Shown: positions 16,752 through 25,266, numbered from the stretch's first letter. The stretch: 27,670 nt of DNA from Halarchaeoplasma sp046498385 (GCA_046498385.1 JAWOAU010000041.1:1-27670), one strand, 5' to 3'. The notes: generated by a model not told the origin, from the sequence alone. Program-made: numbers and translations.

Positions 16752-17888
16752 GTGTTAGAAGGGGTTATCGATTCCCTAGGAATTACCAACTTCGTGTTGA
16801 TCATAGTCGGCCTCTCATTACTTATAGTAGTACTGCTGGTTATGAGTTACTTTAAAGTGTTACTATCGATAGCTAATTTTACTTATCCTAACGCCAAATA
16901 CCGAGCGATCGGCAACCCGTTTTTAAGTAATAACGTACTCTTGCCTTTGATCGAAGGGAACAATCTTAACGAAGTATATCAGAAACTGGAAAATAGTGGA
17001 TATAAGATTTCCAAAGAAGCCACTCTAGATCAAAACGAACTGGAAAGTGAACTGGAAAGTGAAACCATGTCCTTCATGAGACGGGCATACAGAAGCTGCC
17101 CGCTTTCCGCCAAGGAATTTGCCGGTGCATGGCTACTCCGGTTCGATGCGAGGATGGTAAAGCGTGCGCTAAAGTCCAAATTAGCTGGAGATTCTAGAGA
17201 AGATATGAAAGATAAATTGATACCTGTGAGAAGGGTGGATGAGAAGGTAATCGACAGTATGGTAAACGCTCGTGATCTTCAGGAGATAATCGACGTTTTG
17301 AAGGAGGCGGGTTTCGAAGAGCCTCTACAGGGTGAATCTCCCGCTGAAGACATGTACTCCCTGGAGGTGTCTTTAGATAAATACGTTTACCGGGGTATTC
17401 AAAAATCAGTAAAAAACGTAGAATCCGAAGAACGACCCCCGGTTAAGTACTTCTTCGGCAAGTACGTGGACGTTAAGAACTTGAAGATAGTGATAAGGGG
17501 CCTTAGAGAGGGGGTGGATAAGGAGCAGTTAAAGAAAGCTCTCCTTCCATCGGGCAGAGAGTTGGAACGGTGGAAGCTTGAAAGTATGGTTGAATCATCG
17601 GGCTTAGAGGAGGCGCTGGTTGAATTGGAAGGTACTTCCTACGCAGAAATCAGACGTGACGCTTCTACCATGGGGCCATTTGAAATAGAAAAATACCTGG
17701 ATAAAAAAATGATCCAGATGGCCTCGGAGGTCATGAGCCAAAACGTACTTAGCGTAGGTCCACTACTCAGATATTTAGTTGGAAAGGAAGTTGAACTTAG
17801 AAATCTTAATATTTTAACTAGGGGTATAAAGGAAGATATACCTAAGGATATATTAATAGAACTGATGATATTGGAGGATACGATATGA
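16752..17888 (+). CDS. atpC: A-type ATP synthase subunit C with N-terminal membrane segment
   Basis: The 378-residue product is the socket that links the central stalk to the c ring (homologue of V-type subunit d, AtpC/NtpC family). It starts at GTG, eight bases after GGAGG at the end of atpE. Residues about 14-34 form a continuous hydrophobic stretch (FVLIIVGLSLLIVVLLV), and TYPNAKYRAIG follows, matching the family's usual first helix. SFMRRAYRSCPLSAKEFAGAWL and VKYFFGKYVDVKNLKIVIRG are recognisable core motifs. Similar hydrophobic N-termini occur in some Thermococcales C subunits as far as I recall, so the segment may be normal for a subset of archaea. Its stop overlaps atpF by four bases. 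Confidence 0.9.
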   Translation: MLEGVIDSLGITNFVLIIVGLSLLIVVLLVMSYFKVLLSIANFTYPNAKYRAIGNPFLSNNVLLPLIEGNNLNEVYQKLENSGYKISKEATLDQNELESELESETMSFMRRAYRSCPLSAKEFAGAWLLRFDARMVKRALKSKLAGDSREDMKDKLIPVRRVDEKVIDSMVNARDLQEIIDVLKEAGFEEPLQGESPAEDMYSLEVSLDKYVYRGIQKSVKNVESEERPPVKYFFGKYVDVKNLKIVIRGLREGVDKEQLKKALLPSGRELERWKLESMVESSGLEEALVELEGTSYAEIRRDASTMGPFEIEKYLDKKMIQMASEVMSQNVLSVGPLLRYLVGKEVELRNLNILTRGIKEDIPKDILIELMILEDTI

Positions 17889-18217
17889 AGGTGGTTGCTA
17901 TTGGCGATGAACACTTCACCGAAGGTTTTTCCCTAGCGGGCGTTACAGAATCCTACGTACATAAGGATGGGCAGAGTACCTTGAAACAACTCAGAAAATT
18001 CATGAACTCCGGTAACGTAGCGGTTGTATTAATATCCGAAAAGGTGGCGGAGTCCGTAAGGGCAGAACTGAATAGGATGACTGAAAGTAAAGACCTTTAC
18101 CCAGTTATAGTCGAGATACCGGACAGGGAAGGTCCAGCCAAGGATAAAGAAGACCCACTCGAAGAAAAAATCAAGCGGGCGGTAGGAATAGATATCTCAT
18201 TAAAGGAGGACAGTTAA
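17885..18217 (+). CDS. atpF: A-type ATP synthase subunit F
   Basis: This 110-residue central-stalk protein opens with KVVAIGDEHFTEGFSLAGV, the characteristic F-subunit strand and glycine-rich helix start. It continues with VAVVLISEKVAESVRAEL and YPVIVEIPDREGP. In the complex, F binds subunit D in the rotor shaft and modulates ATP hydrolysis. The length is normal. It overlaps atpC by four bases, and AAAGGAGG near its end supplies the ribosome site of atpA, whose ATG follows one base after the stop. Confidence 0.94.
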   Translation: MKVVAIGDEHFTEGFSLAGVTESYVHKDGQSTLKQLRKFMNSGNVAVVLISEKVAESVRAELNRMTESKDLYPVIVEIPDREGPAKDKEDPLEEKIKRAVGIDISLKEDS

Positions 18218-18218
18218 T

Positions 18219-21200
18219 ATGGAAGAAGAAGTTGAGAAGCGGATAGAACGCATCTCCGAACCAGACGAAAAACAGGTCGGAAACATAATAAGGATAGCAG
18301 GACCCGTAGTGCAGGCTGAAAATCTTAAAGGCGCCGAGATGTACGAGGTGGTGGAAGTAGGAAAAGAGGGTCTGATCGGTGAGATAATCGGTCTGGAGAG
18401 GGATGTCGCCACTATCCAGGTTTACGAGGAAACGGGTGGTCTTAAACCAGGTGAACCCGTCAAGCGTACCGGGGAGCCGCTGTCGGCGGAGCTGGGGCCA
18501 GGGTTGATGCAGCAGATCTACGACGGTATCCAGCGCCCCCTCGAGGCCATTAAGGCGGAGGCCGGCGACTTCATCCTCAGAGGTATAGACGTATATCCCC
18601 TGCCCGAGGAAAAGGAATGGGAGTTCACACCGGAAGTCGAGGTCGGCGACGAGGTCAAGCAGGGGGACATACTTGGTACCGTGCCGGAAACCAAGGTGGT
18701 TGAACACAAGGTGATGGTACCCCCGGGGGTGGAAGGAAAAGTTAAAGAGATCGTTGAAAAGGGTAACTATACCATAGTGGAAAGGATCGCGGTGGTGGAG
18801 ACTGCGGAGGGGGATAAGGAGATAACCATGCGACAGCGGTGGCCAGTGCGTATAAGAAGGCCCATGGAGAAGAAGAAAGCGCCAAGGGAGCTGCTGATCA
18901 CCGGTCAAAGGATATTGGATACATTTTTCCCGTTGGCAAAGGGCGGAACCGCCGCTATACCAGGTGGGTTCGGGACCGGGAAGTGTGTGACCGGGGACAC
19001 TCCTGTCCTGCTTGCCAACGGATCAAAAAAACCTATAGAGGAGATATACCGGAAATACAGGGGATGCGGTAAGGTTACCAAGAACGAGCATGAGGAGCTA
19101 GTAGAACTGGACTCTCCGATCGATATTCTATCGATGGATGACGGACAGATATTCCGCAAAGAAGCAACTTGTCTTTACAAAGGAAAAACAGATGCAACCG
19201 TGATTATACGAACCAAATCCGGCCGTAGGGTAGAGCTAACACCCGTGCATAAACTCTTCATACTGACTCCTGAAATGGAGATAGTGGAGAAGCCTGCTGG
19301 TGAGATACGGGAGGAAGATACCCTACTAGCACCGAGAAGATTAGCTCTAGATAATGTAAGGAAAGAGATCCGTGTGGGAGAGTTAGTTCCTGAAAAGAGA
19401 GTTTATGGTGATGATTTCAAACATGTGGTCGAAGTGATAAGAAGGCTTGAGAAAGAATTGGGCTGTAGAAAAGCGCTTGCTGAAAGGTTAGGTATAACTG
19501 AAGACCTTCTTACGGGATATGCATTGGGAAAGAATAGGCCTAAAGTGAAACTCGCTCACAATATCTTTAAAGAAGCAGGTATCGATCATCAAATAAGGGA
19601 AGTAAAATCCGAGAGAAACTCTAAACCGATACGGGTACCTTCGCATATGAACGAAGAACTGGCGGAGTTGTTGGGACTTCTGTTAGGGGATGGTTCATTG
19701 AAACCTACATCTGTTCATTTCTACAACAACGATGAAGAACTCATCTCCAGGGTTGAATATTTGACCAATGAGCTTTTCGATGTAGGAACTGAAAGAGAGT
19801 ATGCCAACACAGTCAATTCGGTGAAGATAAATTCAAAAACTTTGAGAGATTTCCTAGTGTCATTGGGCTTCCCAACCATGGACAAGTCTAAAACATGTAG
19901 TGTACCCAAGTTGGTGTTTGAAAGTGAGGACAGCGTTGTAGCAGCGTTCATAAGAGGATACTATCTAGCGGATGGAGGTTTCAATAGATATGAGGCTGAG
20001 ATCAGTACATCTAGCGAGGAAATGGCGAGCGATTTAACCTACGCTCTCACAAGGATCGGCACCGCACCTAGACTCGGTTCTAGAGATACCTATGCGAATA
20101 CGAGTTACAGGATAAGGATATCCGGTGAGGAACTTCAAACATTTTACGAAAAAACCGCCGTTGATCATCCTAAGTACAAATGTATTAAAGACTACTTAAA
20201 TAGAGATATTAAGCATTTCAAAGGAGTTGATTCCGTAAGGATATCACCCTCCTTGGTTATGAAAAAATTTGAAAACAGTGGTTTTACGAGGAAAAAGTTC
20301 AAAGAAAACGGTATCAAAATCGCTAATTACACCACACAGAATGAAAGGATGAGCTTACCTACCTTACGAAAATTCTCTAGCATAACCTCGGACGACTATT
20401 TGATGAAAATTGCTGAAAATCATTTGGGACATTTTTTACCCGATCCTGTTCAATCTATCGAGGTGAGGGAAGAGCAGAAGACGGTTTATGATTTAACCGT
20501 ACCCGGAACCCACAATTTCGTGGGAGGTAACGCACCGATGATACTTCACAACACAGTGATTCAACAACAATTGGCCAAGTGGAGCGATGCGGATATAGTG
20601 GTTTACGTTGGCTGCGGTGAGAGGGGTAACGAGATGACGGAGGTTCTCACCGATTTCCCTGAGCTGGAGGACCCCAGAACAGGCGAGCCCTTGATGAAAC
20701 GTACCATACTCATAGCGAACACCAGTAACATGCCGGTGGCGGCCAGAGAAGCTTCGGTTTACTCCGGTATAACGTTAGCGGAGTACTACCGTGATATGGG
20801 TTACAACGTTGCCCTGATGGCGGATTCCACTTCACGTTGGGCCGAGGCGTTAAGAGAGATATCCGGCAGGTTGGAAGAGATGCCTGGTGAGGAGGGCTAC
20901 CCCGCATACCTAGCTTCATCTCTGGCAGCGTTCTACGAGAGAGCCGGTATATGCGACGTTCTCGGAGGTAGGGAAGGCTCCATATCGGTGATAGGTGCTG
21001 TCAGCCCTTCCGGTGGAGATTTCTCCGAGCCGGTGACCCAGAACACACTCCGCATAGTACAGGTATTCTGGGCCTTGGACGTCGATCTAAGGAACAAACG
21101 CCACTTCCCGGCGGTGAACTGGTTGAAATCATACTCACTTTATCTAGATAGTCTCAAGGAATGGTGGAATCAGGAGGTCAACGAGAGATGGCACACCCTG

Positions 21201-21596
21201 CGAAGAAACAGCATGCGGCTTCTGGAAAAAGAATCCGAGCTGCAGGAGATAGTTCAGCTAGTTGGGCCGGATGCACTGCCCATGTCAGATCGTTTTGCAC
21301 TGCATGCCGCCCGTGTGGTACGTGAGGACTTTCTTCAACAGAATGCTTTCCACGATGTTGATACGTTCTGCGAAACCGAGAAACAATTCAGGATGCTGGA
21401 TATAATGATGGAGTTCCACGATAAAGGTATGGAGGCCGTTGAAAAAGGGGTTCATGCGGACAAGATCAATGCCATAGATTCCGTAGAAGCCCTGAGCAGG
21501 ATGTCGAACGTGCCTTCGGATAAATGGGAGGATAGGTTCGGAGATATAGAGATGCAGATGAACAAGGAAATCGACGCTCTTATCAAGGAGGCCTGA
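18219..21596 (+). CDS. atpA: A-type ATP synthase catalytic subunit A precursor with intein
   Basis: The 1125-residue precursor should splice to a 602-residue catalytic subunit, which is normal size. The N-extein (1-255) carries the beta-barrel, the long non-homologous region (EWEFTPEVEVGDEVKQGD), and the first part of the P-loop up to GGFGTGK. A 523-residue intein (256-778) interrupts it, and the C-extein resumes with TVIQQQ. Next come YVGCGERGNEMTEV, the arginine-bearing SRWAEALREISGRLEEMPGEEGYP, and GAVSPSGGDFSEPVTQNT, which are standard A-subunit blocks. Without splicing the nucleotide-binding loop is broken, so the enzyme depends on the intein. The P-loop GGFGTGKT differs slightly from the common GPFGSGKT. 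AAAGGAGG lies about ten bases before the ATG. Confidence 0.97.
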   Translation: MEEEVEKRIERISEPDEKQVGNIIRIAGPVVQAENLKGAEMYEVVEVGKEGLIGEIIGLERDVATIQVYEETGGLKPGEPVKRTGEPLSAELGPGLMQQIYDGIQRPLEAIKAEAGDFILRGIDVYPLPEEKEWEFTPEVEVGDEVKQGDILGTVPETKVVEHKVMVPPGVEGKVKEIVEKGNYTIVERIAVVETAEGDKEITMRQRWPVRIRRPMEKKKAPRELLITGQRILDTFFPLAKGGTAAIPGGFGTGKCVTGDTPVLLANGSKKPIEEIYRKYRGCGKVTKNEHEELVELDSPIDILSMDDGQIFRKEATCLYKGKTDATVIIRTKSGRRVELTPVHKLFILTPEMEIVEKPAGEIREEDTLLAPRRLALDNVRKEIRVGELVPEKRVYGDDFKHVVEVIRRLEKELGCRKALAERLGITEDLLTGYALGKNRPKVKLAHNIFKEAGIDHQIREVKSERNSKPIRVPSHMNEELAELLGLLLGDGSLKPTSVHFYNNDEELISRVEYLTNELFDVGTEREYANTVNSVKINSKTLRDFLVSLGFPTMDKSKTCSVPKLVFESEDSVVAAFIRGYYLADGGFNRYEAEISTSSEEMASDLTYALTRIGTAPRLGSRDTYANTSYRIRISGEELQTFYEKTAVDHPKYKCIKDYLNRDIKHFKGVDSVRISPSLVMKKFENSGFTRKKFKENGIKIANYTTQNERMSLPTLRKFSSITSDDYLMKIAENHLGHFLPDPVQSIEVREEQKTVYDLTVPGTHNFVGGNAPMILHNTVIQQQLAKWSDADIVVYVGCGERGNEMTEVLTDFPELEDPRTGEPLMKRTILIANTSNMPVAAREASVYSGITLAEYYRDMGYNVALMADSTSRWAEALREISGRLEEMPGEEGYPAYLASSLAAFYERAGICDVLGGREGSISVIGAVSPSGGDFSEPVTQNTLRIVQVFWALDVDLRNKRHFPAVNWLKSYSLYLDSLKEWWNQEVNERWHTLRRNSMRLLEKESELQEIVQLVGPDALPMSDRFALHAARVVREDFLQQNAFHDVDTFCETEKQFRMLDIMMEFHDKGMEAVEKGVHADKINAIDSVEALSRMSNVPSDKWEDRFGDIEMQMNKEIDALIKEA
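18984..20552 (+). mobile_element. VMA-b intein with LAGLIDADG homing endonuclease and HTH segment
   Basis: The intein begins at C256 (CVTGDTPVLLANG) and ends LHN with T779 as the first extein residue. These are splice-competent termini: Cys1, TPVH at 341-344 for the B block, penultimate His and final Asn. The insertion site, between Lys and Thr of the P-loop, is the known VMA-b site. LLGLLLGDGS (484-493) and FIRGYYLADGG (577-587) are the two dodecapeptide motifs with intact acidic residues, so the nuclease looks active. Residues about 405-455 (KALAERLGITEDLL and following) resemble an XRE-type helix-turn-helix. Codon use is more AT-rich than in the exteins, as expected for a mobile insert. 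Confidence 0.95.
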
Positions 21597-21598
21597 AG

Positions 21599-22987
21599 AT
21601 GGTTGAAGATATTTCAAAGAGAACGGAATACAGGAACGTCATCGAGGTATCGGGACCCCTCATGGTGGTAGAAGATGTCAGCGACGTTGCCTACAACGAG
21701 ATAGCCGAGATAAAGCTGCCCAGCGGGGAGAAACGCCTGGGCCAGGTGCTGGAGGTGGAAACCGACCGTGCGGTCATACAGGTTTTCGCCGGTACCCGGG
21801 GGTTGGATACAAAAGACACCTCGGTGCGATTTACCGGTGAGGTGATGAAGTTCGGAGTTTCCAGGGAACTGCTGGGACGTGTTTTCAACGGGGTCGGCGA
21901 ACCCATCGACGGTAGTCCGGATATAATCCCCGAGGAAAGGCGGGATATAAACGGAGATCCAATAAACCCGTCGGCAAGGGAGTTTCCCCGGGAATTCATA
22001 CAGACAGGTGTATCTACCATAGATGCTATGTTCACCCTGGTCAGAGGCCAGAAATTACCCATGTTCAGTGCCAGCGGCCTTCCACACAACAGTGTAGCCG
22101 CTCAGATCGCCAGACAGGCCAAGGTACTCGGTGAGGAGGAGGAGTTCGCAGTGGTGTTCTGTGCAATGGGGATCACATCAGAGGAGTCCAACTTCTTTAT
22201 AAACGACTTCGAGAGGACCGGTGCTTTGGAACGTGCGGTTCTGTTCTTGAATCTGGCAAACGATCCGGCCATCGAAAGGCTGATCATACCTAAGATGGCC
22301 CTCACCGCAGCGGAGTACCTCGCCTTCGAAGAGGGCATGCAGGTACTGGTCATACTTACCGATATAACCAACTACTGCGAAGCTCTCCGAGAGATAGCCG
22401 CTGCCAGGGAAGAGGTTCCCGGCAGAAGGGGTTATCCCGGATACATGTACACCGACCTAGCAAGCATATACGAGAGAGCAGGAAGGATACGGGGCAGGGA
22501 CGGTTCCATCACCATGATACCGATCCTGAGCATGCCCGACGACGATATCACCCACCCGATCCCCGACCTGACTGGTTACATCACCGAGGGGCAGATAGTG
22601 TTCTCCAGAGAGCTGCACCGTAAGGGAATTCGACCACCAATAACACCCGGAGGCAGCCTATCACGGTTGATGCAGCAGGGTATCGGTGCGGACCGAACAA
22701 GGGACGATCACATGGGTGTGAGCAACCAGCTCTATGCGGCATACGCCGAGGGTCTCGAACTCAGGGACCTGGTGGCCGTGGTGGGTGAGGAAGCTCTGAG
22801 CGACAGAGATCGTATGTATCTAAAGTTCGCGCAACAGTTCGAAGAGAGGTTCATCGCCCAGGGCGAGGACGAAGATAGGTCCATAGACGAGACGCTCGAT
22901 CTAGCCTGGGAATTGCTGACGATAATACCCAAGAGGGAATTGAAGCGTATAGACGAGGAGTACATAGAGAAGTACTATCCGGAGTGA
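21599..22987 (+). CDS. atpB: A-type ATP synthase regulatory subunit B
   Basis: The 462-residue non-catalytic nucleotide-binding subunit alternates with A in the hexameric head. It shows the degenerate P-loop region SASGLPHNSVAAQIARQA, FVVF-type strands followed by MGITSEESNFF, ALREIAAAREEVPGRRGYPGYMYTDLASIYERAG, and ITEGQIVFSRELHRKGIRPPI, all standard for B. It ends with the family tail KRELKRIDEEYIEKYYPE. AAGGAGG at the end of atpA precedes the ATG, with two bases between the genes. It is the last ATPase gene in this operon; subunit D does not follow. Confidence 0.97.
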   Translation: MVEDISKRTEYRNVIEVSGPLMVVEDVSDVAYNEIAEIKLPSGEKRLGQVLEVETDRAVIQVFAGTRGLDTKDTSVRFTGEVMKFGVSRELLGRVFNGVGEPIDGSPDIIPEERRDINGDPINPSAREFPREFIQTGVSTIDAMFTLVRGQKLPMFSASGLPHNSVAAQIARQAKVLGEEEEFAVVFCAMGITSEESNFFINDFERTGALERAVLFLNLANDPAIERLIIPKMALTAAEYLAFEEGMQVLVILTDITNYCEALREIAAAREEVPGRRGYPGYMYTDLASIYERAGRIRGRDGSITMIPILSMPDDDITHPIPDLTGYITEGQIVFSRELHRKGIRPPITPGGSLSRLMQQGIGADRTRDDHMGVSNQLYAAYAEGLELRDLVAVVGEEALSDRDRMYLKFAQQFEERFIAQGEDEDRSIDETLDLAWELLTIIPKRELKRIDEEYIEKYYPE

Positions 22988-23240
22988 ATGTGATAAGAGA
23001 AACACTATCCCCCACCTACACCTTCATCTGTATCCCCGGACCGTGGACGACCCATTTCCCGGCCGACCCATAGACTACAATCAAAAGACCTCAAGTATAT
23101 ACGGAGATGGCGAATATGAAGAATTTGTGGTAAGGATGAGGGACGAAACGCTCATTATTTAGCACAAAAAGGATATAATGTGTACGGTCTCGATATAGCG
23201 ATGGGTGCTATCGATGTGTGCAAGTTCAAAACCTGAAAAA
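22988..23240 (+). other. Gap after atpB where subunit D would be expected
   Basis: No open frame here resembles the D subunit, which would be about 210 residues of coiled coil. The first 110 bases are C-rich (CCCCCACCTACACC) and carry no recognisable gene. The second half contains a decayed methyltransferase fragment. No clear terminator was found. Confidence 0.6.
23126..23236 (+). pseudogene. Remnant of a class I SAM-dependent methyltransferase
   Basis: One frame reads CGKDEGRNAHYLAQKGYNV and then YGLDIAMGAIDVCKF before a TGA. This is the SAM-binding motif I (GxGxGRNA...LA) followed by the acidic strand end (GLDIA) of a TehB/UbiE-like methyltransferase. Only about 36 codons survive. Upstream the frame is closed by a TGA, the first motif glycine pair is altered, and nothing resembling the catalytic part follows. 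It is a dead fragment between the ATPase operon and the next regulator, probably left by a deletion or insertion event. Confidence 0.7.
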
Positions 23241-23252
23241 CTTTTAAATATG
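23241..23252 (+). promoter_or_regulatory. TATA-box promoter of the HTH/PAS regulator
   Basis: CTTTTAAATATG preceded by a purine-rich GAAAAA (BRE-like) lies about 35 bases before the ATG at 23282. The predicted start near 23272 leaves a very short leader that includes GGTGAT. This is one of the clearest archaeal promoter matches in the window. Confidence 0.6.
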
Positions 23253-23281
23253 TATAACAGTGATTACATTGGTGATTCCTT

Positions 23282-24268
23282 ATGATGAATCTCAAACAAG
23301 AATTGTCTTATCTAATGTTGGGGCAACAGGGCGGCGAGAACCGGATCAAGATATTGGAACATATAAGGGAAAGATCTTATAATATCAATCAATTATCTAA
23401 TGAGCTAGGCCTCAATTATCGAACGATAAAACACCACATCGATATACTACTGGAGCATGATCTGATCGTATCCTCCGGCGAAGGATACGGTGAGGTGTAT
23501 TTTATAAGCCCCAAATTGGAAAAAAACTATGATGTTTTAAAAGAGATAGAACGCAAACTCCATACGGTTTCAAGATCACCGGAATTGTACGAAAAGATAA
23601 GAGAACAAACCAGAGATGGATTGATCATCCTGGATGAAGATAAGGATGTGATCTTCCTCAATAAAAGAGCGATGGAGATAACCGGTTACAAAGAAAATGA
23701 GATTCTGGGAAAGAACATAACAGAGATGTTGAAATCAGAGATATATAACGACCTTGAACAGGCGGTCTTAACGGATGATGAGATCGTTAAAAAGGATATC
23801 GATCTAGAAACGAAGAACGGAGATCATAAATCCTTCATAATCTCCATGGACTATTTTCATTTCGATGACGAACATTATAAGGGATTCTCTCTACTCTTAA
23901 CCGATATCACCATAGAAAGAAAACAGAATGATATATTGGAAGCCCTGATGAAACATTCTGATGTGATGATGGCCTATCTAGATTCAAATTTTTGCCTTCT
24001 TTATGTGAATTCTGCCTACGCTGAACAAACCGATCATGACCCAATGGAACTCATAGGAATGAACCACTTCGATATTTTCCCAAACGGTGAAAACAAGAGA
24101 CTCTTTGAACAGGTGATAAAAGAGAAAAAAAAGAGAACGGTAAAGGACAGAAATTTACTCGTTTCAGAGGATTCTGATCAAAAGGGTTTATACTGGTCTT
24201 TGGAGCCGGTCATAGATGGCGAAGGCAATGTCAAAGGGTTGGTACTTTCTTCTTACAAGACAACTTGA
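23282..24268 (+). CDS. Winged-HTH transcription regulator with two PAS domains
   Basis: In this 328-residue protein, residues 1-85 form an ArsR/MarR-like winged helix (NRIKILEHIRERSYNINQLS, LNYRTIKHHIDILLEHDLIV). The first PAS domain spans about 100-215 (DGLIILDEDKDVIFLNKRAMEITGY...GFSLLLTDIT), and a second PAS about 216-326 (VMMAYLDSNFCLLYVNSAYAEQT...DGEGNVKGLV). It has no kinase, receiver or membrane segment, so the PAS domains probably sense a small ligand, redox state or light directly and control DNA binding. This one-component layout is common in methanogens and Thermoplasmatota-type genomes. It stands alone on its strand; the only close gene is the convergent isochorismatase-family gene, three bases from its stop. 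Targets are unknown. An ATG one codon further on is an equal alternative start. Confidence 0.9.
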   Translation: MMNLKQELSYLMLGQQGGENRIKILEHIRERSYNINQLSNELGLNYRTIKHHIDILLEHDLIVSSGEGYGEVYFISPKLEKNYDVLKEIERKLHTVSRSPELYEKIREQTRDGLIILDEDKDVIFLNKRAMEITGYKENEILGKNITEMLKSEIYNDLEQAVLTDDEIVKKDIDLETKNGDHKSFIISMDYFHFDDEHYKGFSLLLTDITIERKQNDILEALMKHSDVMMAYLDSNFCLLYVNSAYAEQTDHDPMELIGMNHFDIFPNGENKRLFEQVIKEKKKRTVKDRNLLVSEDSDQKGLYWSLEPVIDGEGNVKGLVLSSYKTT

Positions 24269-24271
24269 TAG

Positions 24272-24889
24272 TTACAGCAGATCTAAAATATTTTCAGTGG
24301 ATGTTATTATAACTTTATTATCACGGATAAGTTCTAGTGCTATTTCATGTATCGATTCTGAAAAGGCCGCGGTTGAATCTTCTAATAGGATGACACGATA
24401 ATCTTTTTTTATGGCCCGAAGCACAGAGGCCTCAACGCATTCGTTCGTCAGGACTCCGGCTATCATTAGGGTGTTTATTCCATTTTCCCTGAGCAAGGAG
24501 TCTAGCCCTGTCCCCTCGAACATATCCGGATCGTCCTTGGTGATAACGACCTCGTCGTTCATGGGATTGATCTCTTTGAGTATCACACCCTCCGCATCAG
24601 GATCTTCAGGATCAGTTTTTGTGTCTCCATCAGAAAAAGAATGAGACCTGATCTTGGTGAATATTATCGGTATCTCAGTTCCTCTTAAGTATTTTAACAG
24701 TTTCCGGATGTTTGGGATTATACGGTTTTGTATCCTGTCATAATAGTAGTCGTATCCCTCCCTCACCCCTAACTCTTTTGCATACTTAAGAACACCGTGT
24801 CCCTGGGCGGTTATGTTGTACTGCATATCTATGATTATCAATGCTAGTTTACTCTCTGATAGATCTTCTTGGGTCAAGGGCGAAGACAA
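24272..24889 (-). CDS. Isochorismatase-family cysteine hydrolase
   Basis: This protein of about 205 residues has the intact D-K-C triad of the family: D21 in LIIIDMQYN, K118 in VITKDD, and C151 in AGVLTNECVEAS, with the preceding cis-peptide region (VLTNE) normal. Family members hydrolyse isochorismate, nicotinamide, N-carbamoyl compounds or similar amides. The substrate-binding residues are not diagnostic here, so I do not assign a substrate; a nicotinamidase would normally show a metal-binding DxHxxxH after the first strand, and that is not evident. The start is TTG at 24889, or the TTG four codons later; no ATG fits and AAGGA lies very close to the first TTG. It converges on the HTH/PAS gene. 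Confidence 0.85.
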   Translation of the reverse strand: MSSPLTQEDLSESKLALIIIDMQYNITAQGHGVLKYAKELGVREGYDYYYDRIQNRIIPNIRKLLKYLRGTEIPIIFTKIRSHSFSDGDTKTDPEDPDAEGVILKEINPMNDEVVITKDDPDMFEGTGLDSLLRENGINTLMIAGVLTNECVEASVLRAIKKDYRVILLEDSTAAFSESIHEIALELIRDNKVIITSTENILDLL

Positions 24890-25061
24890 GTCCTTAAGAG
24901 GATTTTCTTTTATCTAGATCACCTGTGGTACCGGTATACCATTCCATGCATATACATTTTTTCATAATGGCATCTTATACTTCCAGTGTTTGAATCTATA
25001 ACCGAATTGTAAGTGAATTATACTTGAATATCAGCAGATTCATATTCGATTTTGAAATAGA

Positions 25062-25071
25062 CTATTTATAT
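25062..25071 (+). promoter_or_regulatory. TATA-like element ahead of a stem-loop
   Basis: CTATTTATAT predicts transcription from about 25093, a dozen bases before the stem-loop at 25106-25148. It could drive the RHH gene at 25267 with a structured leader of about 170 bases, or a small RNA. Confidence 0.4.
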
Positions 25072-25105
25072 CGATCAGCTATAACCGGATGAGAACCTAC
25101 ACGTG

Positions 25106-25148
25106 GGTGGAGCTCTTTCTAATAAAGGAAAGGGAGGGTAACTCCACC
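25106..25148 (+). ncRNA. Candidate structured RNA: two-part stem-loop
   Basis: The outer stem GGTGGAG pairs perfectly with CTCCACC. Directly inside it, CTCTTTC pairs with GAAAGGG (one G-U) around the loop TAATAAAG, leaving a seven-base bulge AGGGTAA on the 3' side. It lies just after a predicted transcription start. It has no T-tract, so a factor-independent terminator is unlikely. It may be a regulatory leader or small RNA; the function is unknown. Confidence 0.35.
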
Positions 25149-25266
25149 TATGTGTAAGCATTTTTTTGTTTCAATAGATGTATTCTCACTGTTTAGTAGA
25201 AGAAGATATATCTACTTACAAACCAAAATTATTAAGCAGAGTCATCGTATTGACTATGGTGAGAAA

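Larger units (their letters stand above)
24890..25266. other. Intergenic region with promoter and stem-loop
   Basis: These 377 bases contain no convincing gene. The first ~170 bases are AT-rich and featureless to my eye. The second half holds a TATA-like element at 25062-25071 and a strong stem-loop at 25106-25148, followed by the upstream region of the RHH gene. The ORF starting at 25150 is in frame with that gene, but its first 39 residues look non-coding. Confidence 0.6.

Noticed and set aside
25150..25266. Upstream extension of the RHH protein from ATG 25150
   Set aside because: The extra 39 residues are unlike the family, and a ribosome site with an ATG at 25267 places the start exactly at the RHH core.
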